Shown: positions 50,716 to 60,205 of the stretch, piece after piece
Position numbering within the stretch: the stretch's first letter is position 1
Layout: the number at the start of each line of letters is the position of its first letter
Assembly: GCA_036387415.1 (NCBI GenBank)
Contig: DASVTU010000039.1
Span: forward strand, 372,001 to 436,000
Length of the DNA: 64,000 nt
From: DASVTU01 sp036387415
GTDB taxonomy: Bacteria > Acidobacteriota > Blastocatellia > Pyrinomonadales > Pyrinomonadaceae
Reading direction: 5' to 3'
The notes under the pieces: generated by a model
What the model saw: the letters and a program-made list of their open reading frames with translations, nothing else
Told to the model about the DNA's origin: nothing
Database searches by the model: none
Made by a program: the position numbers and the translations under genes

Positions 50716-52365
50716 GTGAACCGAGACGACAACAAACACGAAACGGACGGCGCGGTGTTGACGGCGTGGATGCCCGATTTGCTCTACACGGGCGGACGTT
50801 TCCGGCGCGACATGGCGCTCGTCTCTGATGGAGAGGGGCGCATCGTTGATGTCGTCGATGTACCCGAAGAACTCTTCGAGAGCATCGGCGGCGAGGCTCA
50901 TAGCATGGCGTTTCCCGCGCGCGGCATCGTCGTGGCGACGCGCTTCGTGCGTCTACGCAACCGCGCCCTCCTGCCCGGCCTCGTCAACTCCCATTCGCAC
51001 GCCTTCCAGCGCGTCATACGCGGGCGCACCGAGTACGCTTCCTCTGCGCGTGCGGCGAGCGATTCCTTCTGGACGTGGCGCGAGATGATGTATAGCGCCG
51101 CCGCGCGACTCACACCCGAAGACATCTACGATGCCTCCCGCATGGCTTTTCTCGAAATGGCACTGGGCGGCATCACTTCGGTCGGCGAGTTTCATTATCT
51201 TCACCGTACACCGCAGGGCACGCCATACGACGACCCCAACCTGCTCGCCAAAGAGGTCGTCCGCGCAGCGCGCGACGTGGGTCTACGCATCGCGCTCCTG
51301 CGAGTCGCCTACGCACGCGCGGGTTATAACGTCGCGCCCAACGAACGACAAACGCGCTTCATCGAATCCGACGCCGACACGTATCTCCGTCACGTCGAAC
51401 GATTGCACGACGACATCACCGCAGAGCAGACGCCTTCCGTTGTCTCGCCGTTCGATTATGAAATCGCGGCGGCGCATGGCGCGTGGGTCGGGGTTGCACC
51501 ACATAGCGTGCGCGCCGTGCCGCTCGAATATCTTCGCGCCGTGTGCGCGTTTGCGGATGAACGAGGATTGCCCGTTCACATGCACGTCGCGGAGCAACCG
51601 GCGGAGGTCGCCGCGTGTCTCGACGAATACGGGCGGACGCCCGTCGTGTTGCTGGCGGATGAAGGTCTGCTGAGCGAACGCTTCACGGGCGTTCATGCCG
51701 TCCACATCACGCCCGCCGAAGCGCGTGCGCTGGCCGTGGCACGCGCCTGTGTCTGTGCCTGTCCGACGACGGAACGCAATCTCGGCGACGGCATCGTGCC
51801 CGCCGACCTTCTTTTCAGAGAAGGCGTTGCGCTCTCGCTCGGCACAGACAGCCACACGCAGATTGACCTGCTCGAAGACGCGCGTGAGCTTGAGTATCAT
51901 CTGCGACTACAACGACTCGCGCGCAACGTGCTCGCGCCCGTGGCTGATGCAAACGAGAAGACCGGAAGCACGCGAGGCAACGGTGCGACGAACGGCGCGA
52001 CTAACGCGAACCATGAAGATACGAGCGACGCAGAGACGCAACTCTCGTCGCTCGCCGCGCGACTCTTTGAGTGTGCGACGGTGGGCGGCGCGCGGAGCAT
52101 CGGCGTGCCCGCCGGAGAATTTGCGACGGGGCGACCCGCAGACTTTTTCACCGTCAACCTCCACGACCCGTCAATCGCCGGAGCAGCGGCGGAAGACCTT
52201 TTGCCGTCGATTCTCTTTTCGCTGGCGCGGACGGCGATTCGTGAAGTCGCGGTCGGCGGTCGTCTCGTCGTCGAAGACGGCGCGCATCCGTCGGCGTCGG
52301 AAATCGTCACGCGCTTCAACGCGCTACAGCGACGACTCTGGCACGCGAGCGGCGACGACCACTAA
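50716..52365 (+). CDS. hutF: Formimidoylglutamate deiminase-like amidohydrolase
   Basis: This protein of about 549 residues has an amidohydrolase fold: metal-binding NSHSHAFQRVIRGRTEY, HMHVAEQ and LGTDSHTQIDLLEDAREL match HutF, which converts N-formimidoyl-glutamate to N-formyl-glutamate in histidine breakdown. It is longer than usual (about 450) through an insert rich in Asn, Thr and Gly around residues 410-440. The start is unclear: GTG at 50716 is the first after the repeat element, GTG 50755 and ATG 50770 are alternatives, none with a good ribosome site. An argE-like gene follows after 41 bases. Confidence 0.82.
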   Translation: MNRDDNKHETDGAVLTAWMPDLLYTGGRFRRDMALVSDGEGRIVDVVDVPEELFESIGGEAHSMAFPARGIVVATRFVRLRNRALLPGLVNSHSHAFQRVIRGRTEYASSARAASDSFWTWREMMYSAAARLTPEDIYDASRMAFLEMALGGITSVGEFHYLHRTPQGTPYDDPNLLAKEVVRAARDVGLRIALLRVAYARAGYNVAPNERQTRFIESDADTYLRHVERLHDDITAEQTPSVVSPFDYEIAAAHGAWVGVAPHSVRAVPLEYLRAVCAFADERGLPVHMHVAEQPAEVAACLDEYGRTPVVLLADEGLLSERFTGVHAVHITPAEARALAVARACVCACPTTERNLGDGIVPADLLFREGVALSLGTDSHTQIDLLEDARELEYHLRLQRLARNVLAPVADANEKTGSTRGNGATNGATNANHEDTSDAETQLSSLAARLFECATVGGARSIGVPAGEFATGRPADFFTVNLHDPSIAGAAAEDLLPSILFSLARTAIREVAVGGRLVVEDGAHPSASEIVTRFNALQRRLWHASGDDH

Positions 52366-52406
52366 AATTTCAACTACGAATTAAGCATGCCTTGATTGGA
52401 AACCGT

Positions 52407-53636
52407 ATGAGCGTGGAACAAACAGGAGCGGATAACACGTGGCGCAAGCGAGCGTCGGAGAGCGTCGAGCACACACTGGCCGAACTCGTCCGGTTCGATT
52501 CGCGTTCGTCGAATTCAAATCTCGAAGTGATTAAATACGCGTCGGCGCGTGCGGAGGCGGCGGGGCTGTGCGCGCGTCTGTATCCATATGTGGACGAACG
52601 CGGAGTGAAAAAATTCAACATGGTAGCGGTCGCGCCGCGCGAGACGACGGACGACGCGGAGATTGAACTCGCGCTCGTCGGCCATACGGACACAGTGCCT
52701 TTCGACCCCGCGTGGACGGAGGCGTTGACGCTAACGGAAACGGACGGCAACCTCTATGGTCGCGGCGCGTGCGATACGAAGGGTTTCATTGCGGCGTCGC
52801 TGGCGGCGATTGAAGGGACGGACTTGTCGCAACTGCGTCGCCCGCTCGCACTCATTCTGACGGCTGATGAGGAGATTGGATGTCTCGGCGCGAAGCGACT
52901 GGCGGAGGCTGCGCCTTTTCGTGTGCGGCAGGCCATCGTCGGTGAGCCGACATCTTTGCAGCCGATGCGCGCGGGCAAGGGTTATTGTCTCGCGGAAGTT
53001 ATGTTGCGAGGTCGCGAAGGGCACAGCGCGTATCCTGCGCTCGGCGCGTCGGCCATCATGCGCGCGGCGCGTCTCGTTACGCGCATCGAAGCGATTGCCA
53101 CGCAACTCCAACAAGAGACGCACGACGCTTTCGACCCGCCTTACACGACCATTAACGTCGGCCTCATCGACGGCGGCACCGCCAAAAATATCATCGCCGG
53201 TCAGTGTCGCTTCACGCTCGAATGGCGACCCGTGCCCGGTCAGCCTGCCATCCACGTCATCAATATCATCAGGGCGGAGGTCGAACGCCTGCGCGCCGCC
53301 GACGCGGATTTTGATTGCGAGATTGACATTATCCGTCTCGACGAGAGCAACGAAACCGCTGCCTCGTCGCCGCTCGTTCGCGCGATGGAAGAAGCGACGG
53401 GCAAGAGCGCGGGCACAGTCGCCTTCGGCACGGAAGCACCGCAATTGAACTCGCTCGGCGCGCACACAGTCGTCTTCGGCCCCGGCAATATACGCGTCGC
53501 GCACCGCACAGGAGAGTTCGTCCCCATCACACAACTCCACGACTGTACACGCATCCTCAAAGAGATGATTCAACGCTTCTGTGTGCCGGACGATAGACCA
53601 CCCACGATGGACGATAGAACAGCCGACAGACCATAG
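52407..53636 (+). CDS. argE: Acetylornithine deacetylase (ArgE)-like M20 enzyme
   Basis: This 409-residue enzyme has the M20 metal-binding motifs GHTDTVPFDPAW, YGRGACDTKGFIAA, TADEEIGCLGA and GEPTSLQP, and RTGEFVP near the end as in ArgE. It would remove acetyl from N-acetyl-ornithine. No other arg gene is near; the partner is hutF, so an N-formylglutamate deformylase role is also thinkable. The last residues (PDDRPPTMDDRTADRP) are encoded by the first arm of a repeat hairpin and look like an added tail. GGAA precedes the ATG. Confidence 0.8.
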   Translation: MSVEQTGADNTWRKRASESVEHTLAELVRFDSRSSNSNLEVIKYASARAEAAGLCARLYPYVDERGVKKFNMVAVAPRETTDDAEIELALVGHTDTVPFDPAWTEALTLTETDGNLYGRGACDTKGFIAASLAAIEGTDLSQLRRPLALILTADEEIGCLGAKRLAEAAPFRVRQAIVGEPTSLQPMRAGKGYCLAEVMLRGREGHSAYPALGASAIMRAARLVTRIEAIATQLQQETHDAFDPPYTTINVGLIDGGTAKNIIAGQCRFTLEWRPVPGQPAIHVINIIRAEVERLRAADADFDCEIDIIRLDESNETAASSPLVRAMEEATGKSAGTVAFGTEAPQLNSLGAHTVVFGPGNIRVAHRTGEFVPITQLHDCTRILKEMIQRFCVPDDRPPTMDDRTADRP

Positions 53637-53708
53637 ACGATGGAGAGACACGGTTTATTCATCGTAGTGGATCTATCATCCGTCGTCCGTTCGATGGTCT
53701 GTCGTTCT
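53588..53708. repeat. GATAGACCA / GACGATAGA intergenic hairpin
   Basis: GACGATAGACCACCCACGATG, GACGATAGAACAGCCGACAG and ACCATAGACGATGG on the left face CATCGTAGTGGATCTATC, ATCCGTCGTCCGTTCG and ATGGTCTGTCG on the right. The left arm begins inside the argE-like coding sequence. Confidence 0.7.
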
Positions 53709-53772
53709 TTTTACGCGTCGCGAGGCATCCGGCGCCGCGTGACGGGCATCCTTGTTTCTTCAAAGTAATTTT

Positions 53773-54900
53773 ATGAACACCGTGAATTTCCAGTTTCGTT
53801 TTGCCATTCTGATGCTGTGCGCGTTGCTCTCTGGCAGCGCGTGGCAGCGAAGTGCGAGCGCGCAAGGTCAAGCGCCTTTGACGAGCGACGAACTCGTCCG
53901 GATGGTGCGACAGTTGCCGACGCGTCCCTCTTTGAAAGAGGAGATTATCAAAGAAATACGGCGGCGTGGCATCGGTTTTCCGTTGACGACGGGGCTGCGT
54001 TCGGTGGTCGCCACCAAGAGCGGCAACGATGCCGACTTGCGTCGGACGCTCGAAGAGGCCGAGCGTCGTCGCCTGAATCCGGCGGCAGCGGTGTTGCCTT
54101 CGGAGGCCGAGGGCGAGAAGGTGTTGGCGGGTGCACGTGCGGCGACGATTGCCGCCGCACAAGTGATGCCGGATTTCGTCGTCAGGCAACAGATTGTGCG
54201 CTCAGCGGCGCGAGGCGCGACGAAGAATTGGTGGGTGATTGACCGCTTGACGGTGGCTGTCAGTTATCGTGCGAACGCGGGCGAGCAGTATCGCGTACTT
54301 GCCGTCAACGGTCTTCCGCAAGGCGTCGCTTCCGCCGAAGAAAGGCACAGTTATGAGGATGTCGGCGGTTCGACTTCGACGGGCGAATATGTGACGCGCC
54401 TCGCCGTGCTATTCAACGACGAGAGTCAGACGAAGTTTCAGATGGTAGACACCGACAGCCTGCGCGGGCGGCGTGCCATCGTCTACGAGTTCGAGATTAA
54501 GCGAGAGAATTCTAAGGCGACGATTACTTACAACAAGGAGCGCAGCATCGTCGTCGGCAATCGCGGCAGAATCTGGGTTGACCGAGAGACGTTTCGCGTC
54601 CTGCGGATGGAGAGCATTTCGACGGAAATCGAACCGGATTTTCCCGTCACCGCATCGAGCAACGTGATTGACTACGATTGGGTGACAATCTCCGAGCGAC
54701 AGTATCTCCTGCCCATCCGCTCGGTGCTGGAAATGACCGCCCTGCAAGCCGGACAAACCTACCAGACACGCAACGACATACGCTTTCGCAACTACCAGAA
54801 GTACGGCTCCGAAGTGCGAATCATCGACGACGAAGACGACATCATCGAAGATGAGCCGAAGAAAGACCCGCCGAAGGACGAACCCAAGCCCAAGCCTTAG
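53773..54900 (+). CDS. Secreted protein, unknown, with acidic Pro/Lys tail
   Basis: This 375-residue protein has a signal peptide (residues about 8-25, cleavage near ASAQG). The middle part (about residues 135-340) is predicted to be beta-rich (YRVLAVNGLPQG, ALQAGQTYQTRNDIRFRNYQKYGSEVRI). The C-terminus is a low-complexity tail of Asp, Glu, Pro and Lys (EDEPKKDPPKDEPKPKP). I do not recognise a named family; proteins of this build are common in Acidobacteriota. The ATG lacks a clear ribosome site, and the ATG seven codons upstream is an alternative. Confidence 0.75.
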   Translation: MNTVNFQFRFAILMLCALLSGSAWQRSASAQGQAPLTSDELVRMVRQLPTRPSLKEEIIKEIRRRGIGFPLTTGLRSVVATKSGNDADLRRTLEEAERRRLNPAAAVLPSEAEGEKVLAGARAATIAAAQVMPDFVVRQQIVRSAARGATKNWWVIDRLTVAVSYRANAGEQYRVLAVNGLPQGVASAEERHSYEDVGGSTSTGEYVTRLAVLFNDESQTKFQMVDTDSLRGRRAIVYEFEIKRENSKATITYNKERSIVVGNRGRIWVDRETFRVLRMESISTEIEPDFPVTASSNVIDYDWVTISERQYLLPIRSVLEMTALQAGQTYQTRNDIRFRNYQKYGSEVRIIDDEDDIIEDEPKKDPPKDEPKPKP

Positions 54901-54922
54901 ACGCCAACGACGCAGAAAATGT

Positions 54923-54981
54923 GAGACGCGGCGACGCCGAGAGAAGAACGAAAGGTGTTTCTCTCGGCGTCGCTGCGTCTC
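54923..54981 (+). terminator. 23-base-pair stem-loop after the secreted protein gene
   Basis: GAGACGCGGCGACGCCGAGAGAA (23 bases, 54923-54945) pairs with 54959-54981 with a single G-U position and a 13-base loop. No T-run follows. The rest of the 350-base gap to 55250 shows nothing further recognisable. Confidence 0.6.
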
Positions 54982-55249
54982 GCTCGGTCTGTCTCTCGCG
55001 CGTCGGTAGAGTCAAACTATCTTTTCGGATAGCGAAGCTACACAAAAGGATAGACGCGCGCCTCAAAGTGTCCACAAATGGAGAGGTGCGAACGAAGCCT
55101 CGTCGGGCGTCCGACGCAGTTTTCTCCGCGTATTTCCCGCGATATGACGAAGCGACCTGCGCGTCGCTTCCGTGTGGCACGCGCCTCGCAGTTGTCAGCT
55201 ATGCAATACGAGATTTACCTCACTTCAACTCGAAAAAGGAGAGTTTCTT

Positions 55250-55603
55250 ATGTCGTCAACACAGCCACGCGCCGTCAAACCCACCCAGCCCAGATATTTC
55301 GCGCAGAACGGTGCGATTATGACCTTCGACTGGACGAGGCCGATGCCGGAGAACGGTTATCTCGGAACCGTTTCGTTTCCGGGTGTCGCCACTAATAAGC
55401 CGATTCAGGTCTTCGATCCCAAGACCAGTGTGAAGGGCACGGACTGGGCGTTTCAGGCGCAGGACGGCTCGTTTCTTTGCCGCATGTTCGTCACCGCTAG
55501 CCAGAGCCGCGTCACCTTCTCGCAGAATCGCATAGGCAACTGGCCGAACATCACCGTTTACGCCGTTCCCTATAAGCCGGGCATGGAGAACGAGGAAGGC
55601 TAA
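55250..55603 (+). CDS. Small protein, unknown, 117 residues
   Basis: I do not recognise this protein. It has no signal peptide, is rich in aromatic residues and Pro, and looks like a compact beta-rich domain (FAQNGAIMTFDWTRPMPENGY, GTDWAFQAQDGSFLCRMFV). AAGGAGA precedes the ATG by eight bases, which decides the start over a frame that extends 26 codons upstream. It is convergent with the 2-oxoglutarate dehydrogenase gene, 55 bases from its end. Confidence 0.75.
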   Translation: MSSTQPRAVKPTQPRYFAQNGAIMTFDWTRPMPENGYLGTVSFPGVATNKPIQVFDPKTSVKGTDWAFQAQDGSFLCRMFVTASQSRVTFSQNRIGNWPNITVYAVPYKPGMENEEG

Positions 55604-55657
55604 CGCGTCCCCGACAGCGCGTCAGCCGACCTGACGACTGTCGAAACGTCTGCCGCT

Positions 55658-58600
55658 TTATGAATCGGCCTGTCCCGCGTACTGCGCCGTACTCGCGCCG
55701 GAGATGATGGGCGCGTCCGCCGTCAACGCATGGTTGACGAGTTCGCGTTGCTCCATTTCGTGAATCGTGTACGAGCCTGTCGCGGGGCTGGCCGAAGCGG
55801 CACGCCCGACATAGTAAGGCCGCTCGCAGCCCGCCATCAGATTCATCAAACGCGGCTCGACAAACGTCCAGCCGCCCATGTTTTTCGGCTCCTCCTGCGT
55901 CCAGACGAGTTGCGTCGCGTTCGGATAACGACCCATGAGTTCGCGCAGACGTTGTTCAGGAAACGGGTAAAATTGTTCCAGTCGAAGAATCGCCACGCGT
56001 TCGTCGTTCGACTTGCGTCGCGCGGCAGCGAGGTCGTAAAAGACCTTGCCGCTACACAGGACGATGCGCGCGACCGCTTCCGCGTTCTGGACTTCCGCGT
56101 CGTCAATCACGGGCTGGAAGCCGCCCGTCGTCAACTCTTCGAGCCGCGAGACAGCCGCCGGAAGACGCAGGAGACTCTTCGGCGTCATCACGATGAGAGG
56201 CCGCGCCATCTCCTGTTTGACCTGTCGCCGTAGCAGATGGAAATACTGCGCGGGGCTGGTCGGATAGCAGACCTGCATGTTGTTCTCGGCGCAGAGTTGG
56301 AGATAGCGTTCGAGACGCGCGCTCGAATGCTCCGGCCCTTGCCCTTCGTAGCCGTGCGGCAGCAACAGGCCAAGCCGCGTCTTCTGCTGCCATTTGTCTT
56401 CGCTCGCAGCGATGTACTGGTCGATGATGACCTGCGCGCCGTTGCCGAAATCTCCGAACTGCGCCTCCCACAACACCAGCGCGTCCTGCGCTATGACGGA
56501 ATAGCCATACTCGAAACCGAGCACGCCCTGCTCCGACAGAGAACTATCGAAGACCTCGAAACGGCGGTGCTTGTTCTCCGCGTTGCCAAGTTCGGAGAGC
56601 GGCGTCCAAGCCTTGCCCGTCTGCGTGTCGTACATCACCGCGTGACGCTGGCTAAACGTGCCGCGACCCGAATCCTGCCCGCTCAGACGCACGCGCACGC
56701 CTTCGAGCGCGAGCGTGCCAAAAGCCATCGCCTCGGCAAACGCCCAATCCAGAGGCGCTTCGCCCTCACCCATCTTGGCGCGACGCGCGAGTTGCCCGAC
56801 CATCTTCGGATTGATGTTGAATCCTTCGGGCACGATGGAAATCTTGCGCGCCACGTCTCTGATAACTTCGCGTTCAGCAGCCGTCTCGACCAACGCAGAG
56901 CCGTCTTCTTCTTTGAGGGGCGGCCTCAATTCCGTTGTCGGCGGCTTCGCCGCGACGACCTCTTTGGCGTGCTGAAGCGTCGCCTCGAAACCCGCCACCA
57001 CGTCTTTAATCATCTGCTCGGCATCCGCCTCTGTCAGCACTTTTTCACGTACGAGCCTCTGCGCGTAAATCGCGCGCACGCCCGGATGCGCCTTGACGCG
57101 CGCATACATCAAGGGCTGCGTGTAACTCGGCTCGTCGCCCTCGTTGTGTCCGAGACGACGGAAGCCAACCACGTCGAGCACCACGTCCTTGTTAAACTCC
57201 TGTCGATAATCGAGCGCGAGACGCAGAACGCGGAAAGCTGCTTCCGGGTCGTCGCCGTTGATGTGAAAGATGGGCAGTTGCGTCATGCGCGCCACGTCGG
57301 TCGAATAGATAGTGGAGCGTCCCTTTTCGGGCGAAGTGGTGAAACCGATTTGGTTGTTGATGATGATGTGAATCGTTCCGCCCGTGCGATAGCCGTGAAG
57401 CTCCGCGAGATTCAGAGTCTCCATGACGATGCCCTGACCCGCGAACGCCGCATCGCCATGCAACAGCACAGGCATCGTCAGGTCAATCACTTCTTCGCGC
57501 GGCAATCCCGCCGCGTCCTGCTTGGCGCGCACCATGCCTTCTACTACAGGGTCAACGAATTCCAGATGACTCGGATTCGGCGAGACGGTGATGCGGACTT
57601 TGTGGCCGTCGGCGGTGGTTCGTTCACCGACCGCGCCCTGATGATATTTCACGTCGCCTTCATCCGCAGGAAAGTTCGGATGCACAGAGCCTTCAAAGGC
57701 AGCAAAGATGCGTTCGGCCAAACCACCGACGACATTGGCGAGCACGTTGAGTCGCCCGCGATGCGCCATGCCGAGTGTGATGTCTGCGACGCCGCGACTG
57801 CCCGCGCCTTCCACCAGTTGGTCGAGCAGAGGAATAATCGTCTCGCAACCTTCGAGCGAGAAGCGTTTCTGTCCGAGATATTTCGTGTGGAGAAAACGCT
57901 CGAACTGCTCGGCTTCGGTCAACTTTTTGAGCAGTTGCTTCTTCAACTCCGGCGCAAGCGGCTGCGGTTCGACGAACTCCTCGCGCACACGCTCGCGTAA
58001 CCAGACCTTCTGCTCCTTGCTCTGAATGTGTCGATATTCGATGCCGACCTTGCCGCAATAGGCGCGTCGCAGGATGTCGAGAATTTGGCGCAGCGTTGTG
58101 CTCTCTTTGCCGCCCAAGCCGCCCGTGATGAACTCACGGTCTAAATCCCAGATGGTCAGGCCGTAGCTTTCCAAATCCAATTCAGGATGATGATGCAGCG
58201 GCATCGCATGAAGCGGATCGATGTCGGCGATGAGATGTCCGCGCACGCGGTAGGCATTGATAAGTTCGAGCACGCGCGCCTGCTTGATGGTCTGTTCGCG
58301 CATGCGGTCGCCGCCGAGAAGCGCGGGGTTGCGGTCGATTGACCAGCGCATCGGCGGATGCGGAATGTCGAGGTCATGGAAAATGCGATTGTAGAAATCG
58401 TGCTCGCCGAGCAGCAGTTCGTGAACCAACGCGAGGAACGCGCCCGACTCCGCGCCCTGTATGATGCGGTGGTCGTAGGTCGAGGAGACGGTGAAACTCT
58501 TGCTGATGCCGAGTTGCGAGAGGGCTTCGGGAGCCATCGCGTGATATTCCGCCGGATACTCAATCGCGCCCGTCGCAACTATCAAGGACTGTCCGGCCAT

Positions 58601-59527
58601 TAGTCGCGGCGTCGAAGCGACCGTGCCGATGGTACCGGGATTGGTCAGGCTTACGGTCGTCTCCTGAAAATCGGGAAGACCGAGTTTGCCTTCGCGCGCA
58701 CGTTTAATTACATCATCGTAGGCAGCGAGAAACTGCGAGAAATTGAGCGCACCCGCATTCTTGATATTGGGCACAAGCAGCGTTCGCGTGCCGTCTTTCT
58801 TCTCCATGTCGATGGCGACGCCGAGATTGATTACAGGACGACGGACGCGCGAAGCGACGCCACCTACGACCACGAAACCATCGTTCATCTGCGGGAAGCG
58901 TTCGAGTGCACGCAGGATGGCGAAGGCGATAATGTGAGTGTAGGAAGCCTTGCCGCCCGCCCTCTCTTTGAGATGGCGATTGATGATGATGCGATTCTCT
59001 TCCAACACCTTGACGGGCACACGACGGTTCGATGTCGCCGTCGGCACGCCGAGACTCGTCTCCATATTCTCGACAATCTTCAACGCGCCGCCGCGAATCG
59101 GCGATGCATCCATCGGCGCGGCTGCGGCGGCAGGCGTCGGCGTCGCGGTAGCAGGAGCGGCAGACGGCGAAGCAGCGGCGGGTGCGGCGTTGGTTGCCGT
59201 GCTCGTCGCAACGGGGGCTGATGCGGTGGCGTTTGTTGCCGCCGTCGTGTCGGTCGCACGCGTTGCAGCGGCGGGTGCGCCGTTGCCGCCGGATGGTGTT
59301 TCGGCGGTCGTGGTTGCTGTGCGGGCATTGGAGGCCGGAGCCGCAGCGTCGCCGTTGACCGCGTCGCTGCCATCTATCATCTCCGTGAAGTAGGCGCGCC
59401 ACGCCTCGTCAACCAACGAGGGGTCGCTGCGAAAACGTTCCAGTAAGCCTTCGACGTAGGTCGCGTTGGCACCGAAATTTTCCGCGATAAATTCGGAGTA
59501 ATCGTTCTTATTTTGCTGTTTGCTCAA
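55658..59527 (-). CDS. kgd: Fused 2-oxoglutarate dehydrogenase E1 / succinyltransferase E2 (KGD type)
   Basis: This protein of about 1,289 residues (TTG start; GGAGGGG ten bases upstream) has an N-terminal E1-type segment (YVEGLLERFRSDPSLVDEAWRAYFTEM), an Ala/Thr/Pro linker of about 90 residues, an E2 catalytic domain without a lipoyl domain (active-site DHRIIQGAESGAFLAL), and a full thiamine-diphosphate E1 domain (RVRGHLIADIDPL, LGMAHRGRLNVLANV, GHNEGDEP). It joins 2-oxoglutarate decarboxylation to succinyl transfer in one chain, as in actinobacterial Kgd/OdhA. It would feed the citric acid cycle. No partner lipoyl protein or E3 is encoded in the window. Confidence 0.95.
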   Translation of the reverse strand: MSKQQNKNDYSEFIAENFGANATYVEGLLERFRSDPSLVDEAWRAYFTEMIDGSDAVNGDAAAPASNARTATTTAETPSGGNGAPAAATRATDTTAATNATASAPVATSTATNAAPAAASPSAAPATATPTPAAAAAPMDASPIRGGALKIVENMETSLGVPTATSNRRVPVKVLEENRIIINRHLKERAGGKASYTHIIAFAILRALERFPQMNDGFVVVGGVASRVRRPVINLGVAIDMEKKDGTRTLLVPNIKNAGALNFSQFLAAYDDVIKRAREGKLGLPDFQETTVSLTNPGTIGTVASTPRLMAGQSLIVATGAIEYPAEYHAMAPEALSQLGISKSFTVSSTYDHRIIQGAESGAFLALVHELLLGEHDFYNRIFHDLDIPHPPMRWSIDRNPALLGGDRMREQTIKQARVLELINAYRVRGHLIADIDPLHAMPLHHHPELDLESYGLTIWDLDREFITGGLGGKESTTLRQILDILRRAYCGKVGIEYRHIQSKEQKVWLRERVREEFVEPQPLAPELKKQLLKKLTEAEQFERFLHTKYLGQKRFSLEGCETIIPLLDQLVEGAGSRGVADITLGMAHRGRLNVLANVVGGLAERIFAAFEGSVHPNFPADEGDVKYHQGAVGERTTADGHKVRITVSPNPSHLEFVDPVVEGMVRAKQDAAGLPREEVIDLTMPVLLHGDAAFAGQGIVMETLNLAELHGYRTGGTIHIIINNQIGFTTSPEKGRSTIYSTDVARMTQLPIFHINGDDPEAAFRVLRLALDYRQEFNKDVVLDVVGFRRLGHNEGDEPSYTQPLMYARVKAHPGVRAIYAQRLVREKVLTEADAEQMIKDVVAGFEATLQHAKEVVAAKPPTTELRPPLKEEDGSALVETAAEREVIRDVARKISIVPEGFNINPKMVGQLARRAKMGEGEAPLDWAFAEAMAFGTLALEGVRVRLSGQDSGRGTFSQRHAVMYDTQTGKAWTPLSELGNAENKHRRFEVFDSSLSEQGVLGFEYGYSVIAQDALVLWEAQFGDFGNGAQVIIDQYIAASEDKWQQKTRLGLLLPHGYEGQGPEHSSARLERYLQLCAENNMQVCYPTSPAQYFHLLRRQVKQEMARPLIVMTPKSLLRLPAAVSRLEELTTGGFQPVIDDAEVQNAEAVARIVLCSGKVFYDLAAARRKSNDERVAILRLEQFYPFPEQRLRELMGRYPNATQLVWTQEEPKNMGGWTFVEPRLMNLMAGCERPYYVGRAASASPATGSYTIHEMEQRELVNHALTADAPIISGASTAQYAGQADS

Positions 59528-59789
59528 GGCTTTATCACCCCTCCAAAAGCCGTCGCCCGTCAACTGTTCTCGACAAACCCGGAGACAGGACGATGTTGAA
59601 ACGGCAGATGATTATTTTTTAATAGCCTACCACTATCCGTCTTTCATTGCACATGGCACGGACGCGTCCCACGCGCGTTCTTCCGTCACGTGCAAGATGA
59701 TTGGCTCGCTTGCGTTCTATCTAACGACGACGTGTTGGAGAGCCGGGAAAAGAATTTTGATGTTTGAGAATAAAGAACGAAAAAAGTTC

Positions 59790-59823
59790 TTGACAGTATT
59801 TACTGTCTGGTTTATATATGCTG
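59790..59823 (+). promoter_or_regulatory. Strong sigma-70-type promoter overlapped by a palindromic operator
   Basis: TTGACA (59791-59796), a 17-base spacer and TATATA (59814-59819) form a near-consensus promoter. The palindrome GACAGTATTTACTGTC (59792-59807, seven-base arms) overlaps the -35 box and spacer, as a repressor site would. An identical 16-mer stands at 60379-60394. What is transcribed rightwards is unclear: a possible 65-67-residue frame from 59873, ending before the terminator at 60133. Confidence 0.7.
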
Positions 59824-59872
59824 ACGAGAACGCGCCGGAACAATCTGCGCGCGAGAAACGTAAGAGAATTCA

Positions 59873-60076
59873 ATGTCAATGCACAAGACCAACAGAGGCT
59901 CGATAGCGAACGGCGTGATGGCCGCGTCGTGGCTGACCTGCGCCGATATGTCGGCGAGGACGGCGGCCAAATGTCTGAGTGCATCTCTCTATAATTTCGA
60001 CGGCAAACTCGTACTCGGACATATTGGGACACCAGATAACGTCCCCTCCATCGGTCGTCCGACGATGCGAATTTAA
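59873..60076 (+). CDS. Possible small protein behind the operator-bearing promoter
   Basis: A 67-residue frame (65 from the second ATG) starts MSMHKTNRGSIANGVM and ends IGTPDNVPSIGRPTMRI. AAGAGA stands six bases before the first ATG. It lies 50 bases downstream of a near-consensus promoter and before a terminator, which is the main reason to list it. No family is recognised and codon use is not decisive; the transcript could be a non-coding RNA. Confidence 0.3.
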   Translation: MSMHKTNRGSIANGVMAASWLTCADMSARTAAKCLSASLYNFDGKLVLGHIGTPDNVPSIGRPTMRI

Positions 60077-60079
60077 CTC

Positions 60080-60180
60080 AGCGGGAGCGGCTCCCGCTCC
60101 CAAATCTCAAAGAAAATCGGTGAGAATTGTTGGAGCGGGCTGCTTCCCTCGGAAGCTCAAAGCCCGCTCCTTTTTGTTGT
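60080..60180 (+). terminator. GC-rich hairpin pair ending in a T-run
   Basis: A first hairpin GCGGGAGCGGCTCCCGC (60080-60096) is followed by GGAGCGGGCT (60133-60142) pairing with AGCCCGCTCC (60161-60170) across an inner TTCC/GGAA loop, then TTTTTGTTG. The second is a convincing Rho-independent terminator. Confidence 0.75.
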
Positions 60181-60205
60181 TTGATAACTGAATTGCCTTG
60201 TGAAT

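Noticed and set aside
56237..58000. Long open frame of 587 codons on the + strand opposite the 2-oxoglutarate dehydrogenase gene
   Set aside because: It mirrors codon bias of the minus-strand gene and has no recognisable domain or ribosome site.
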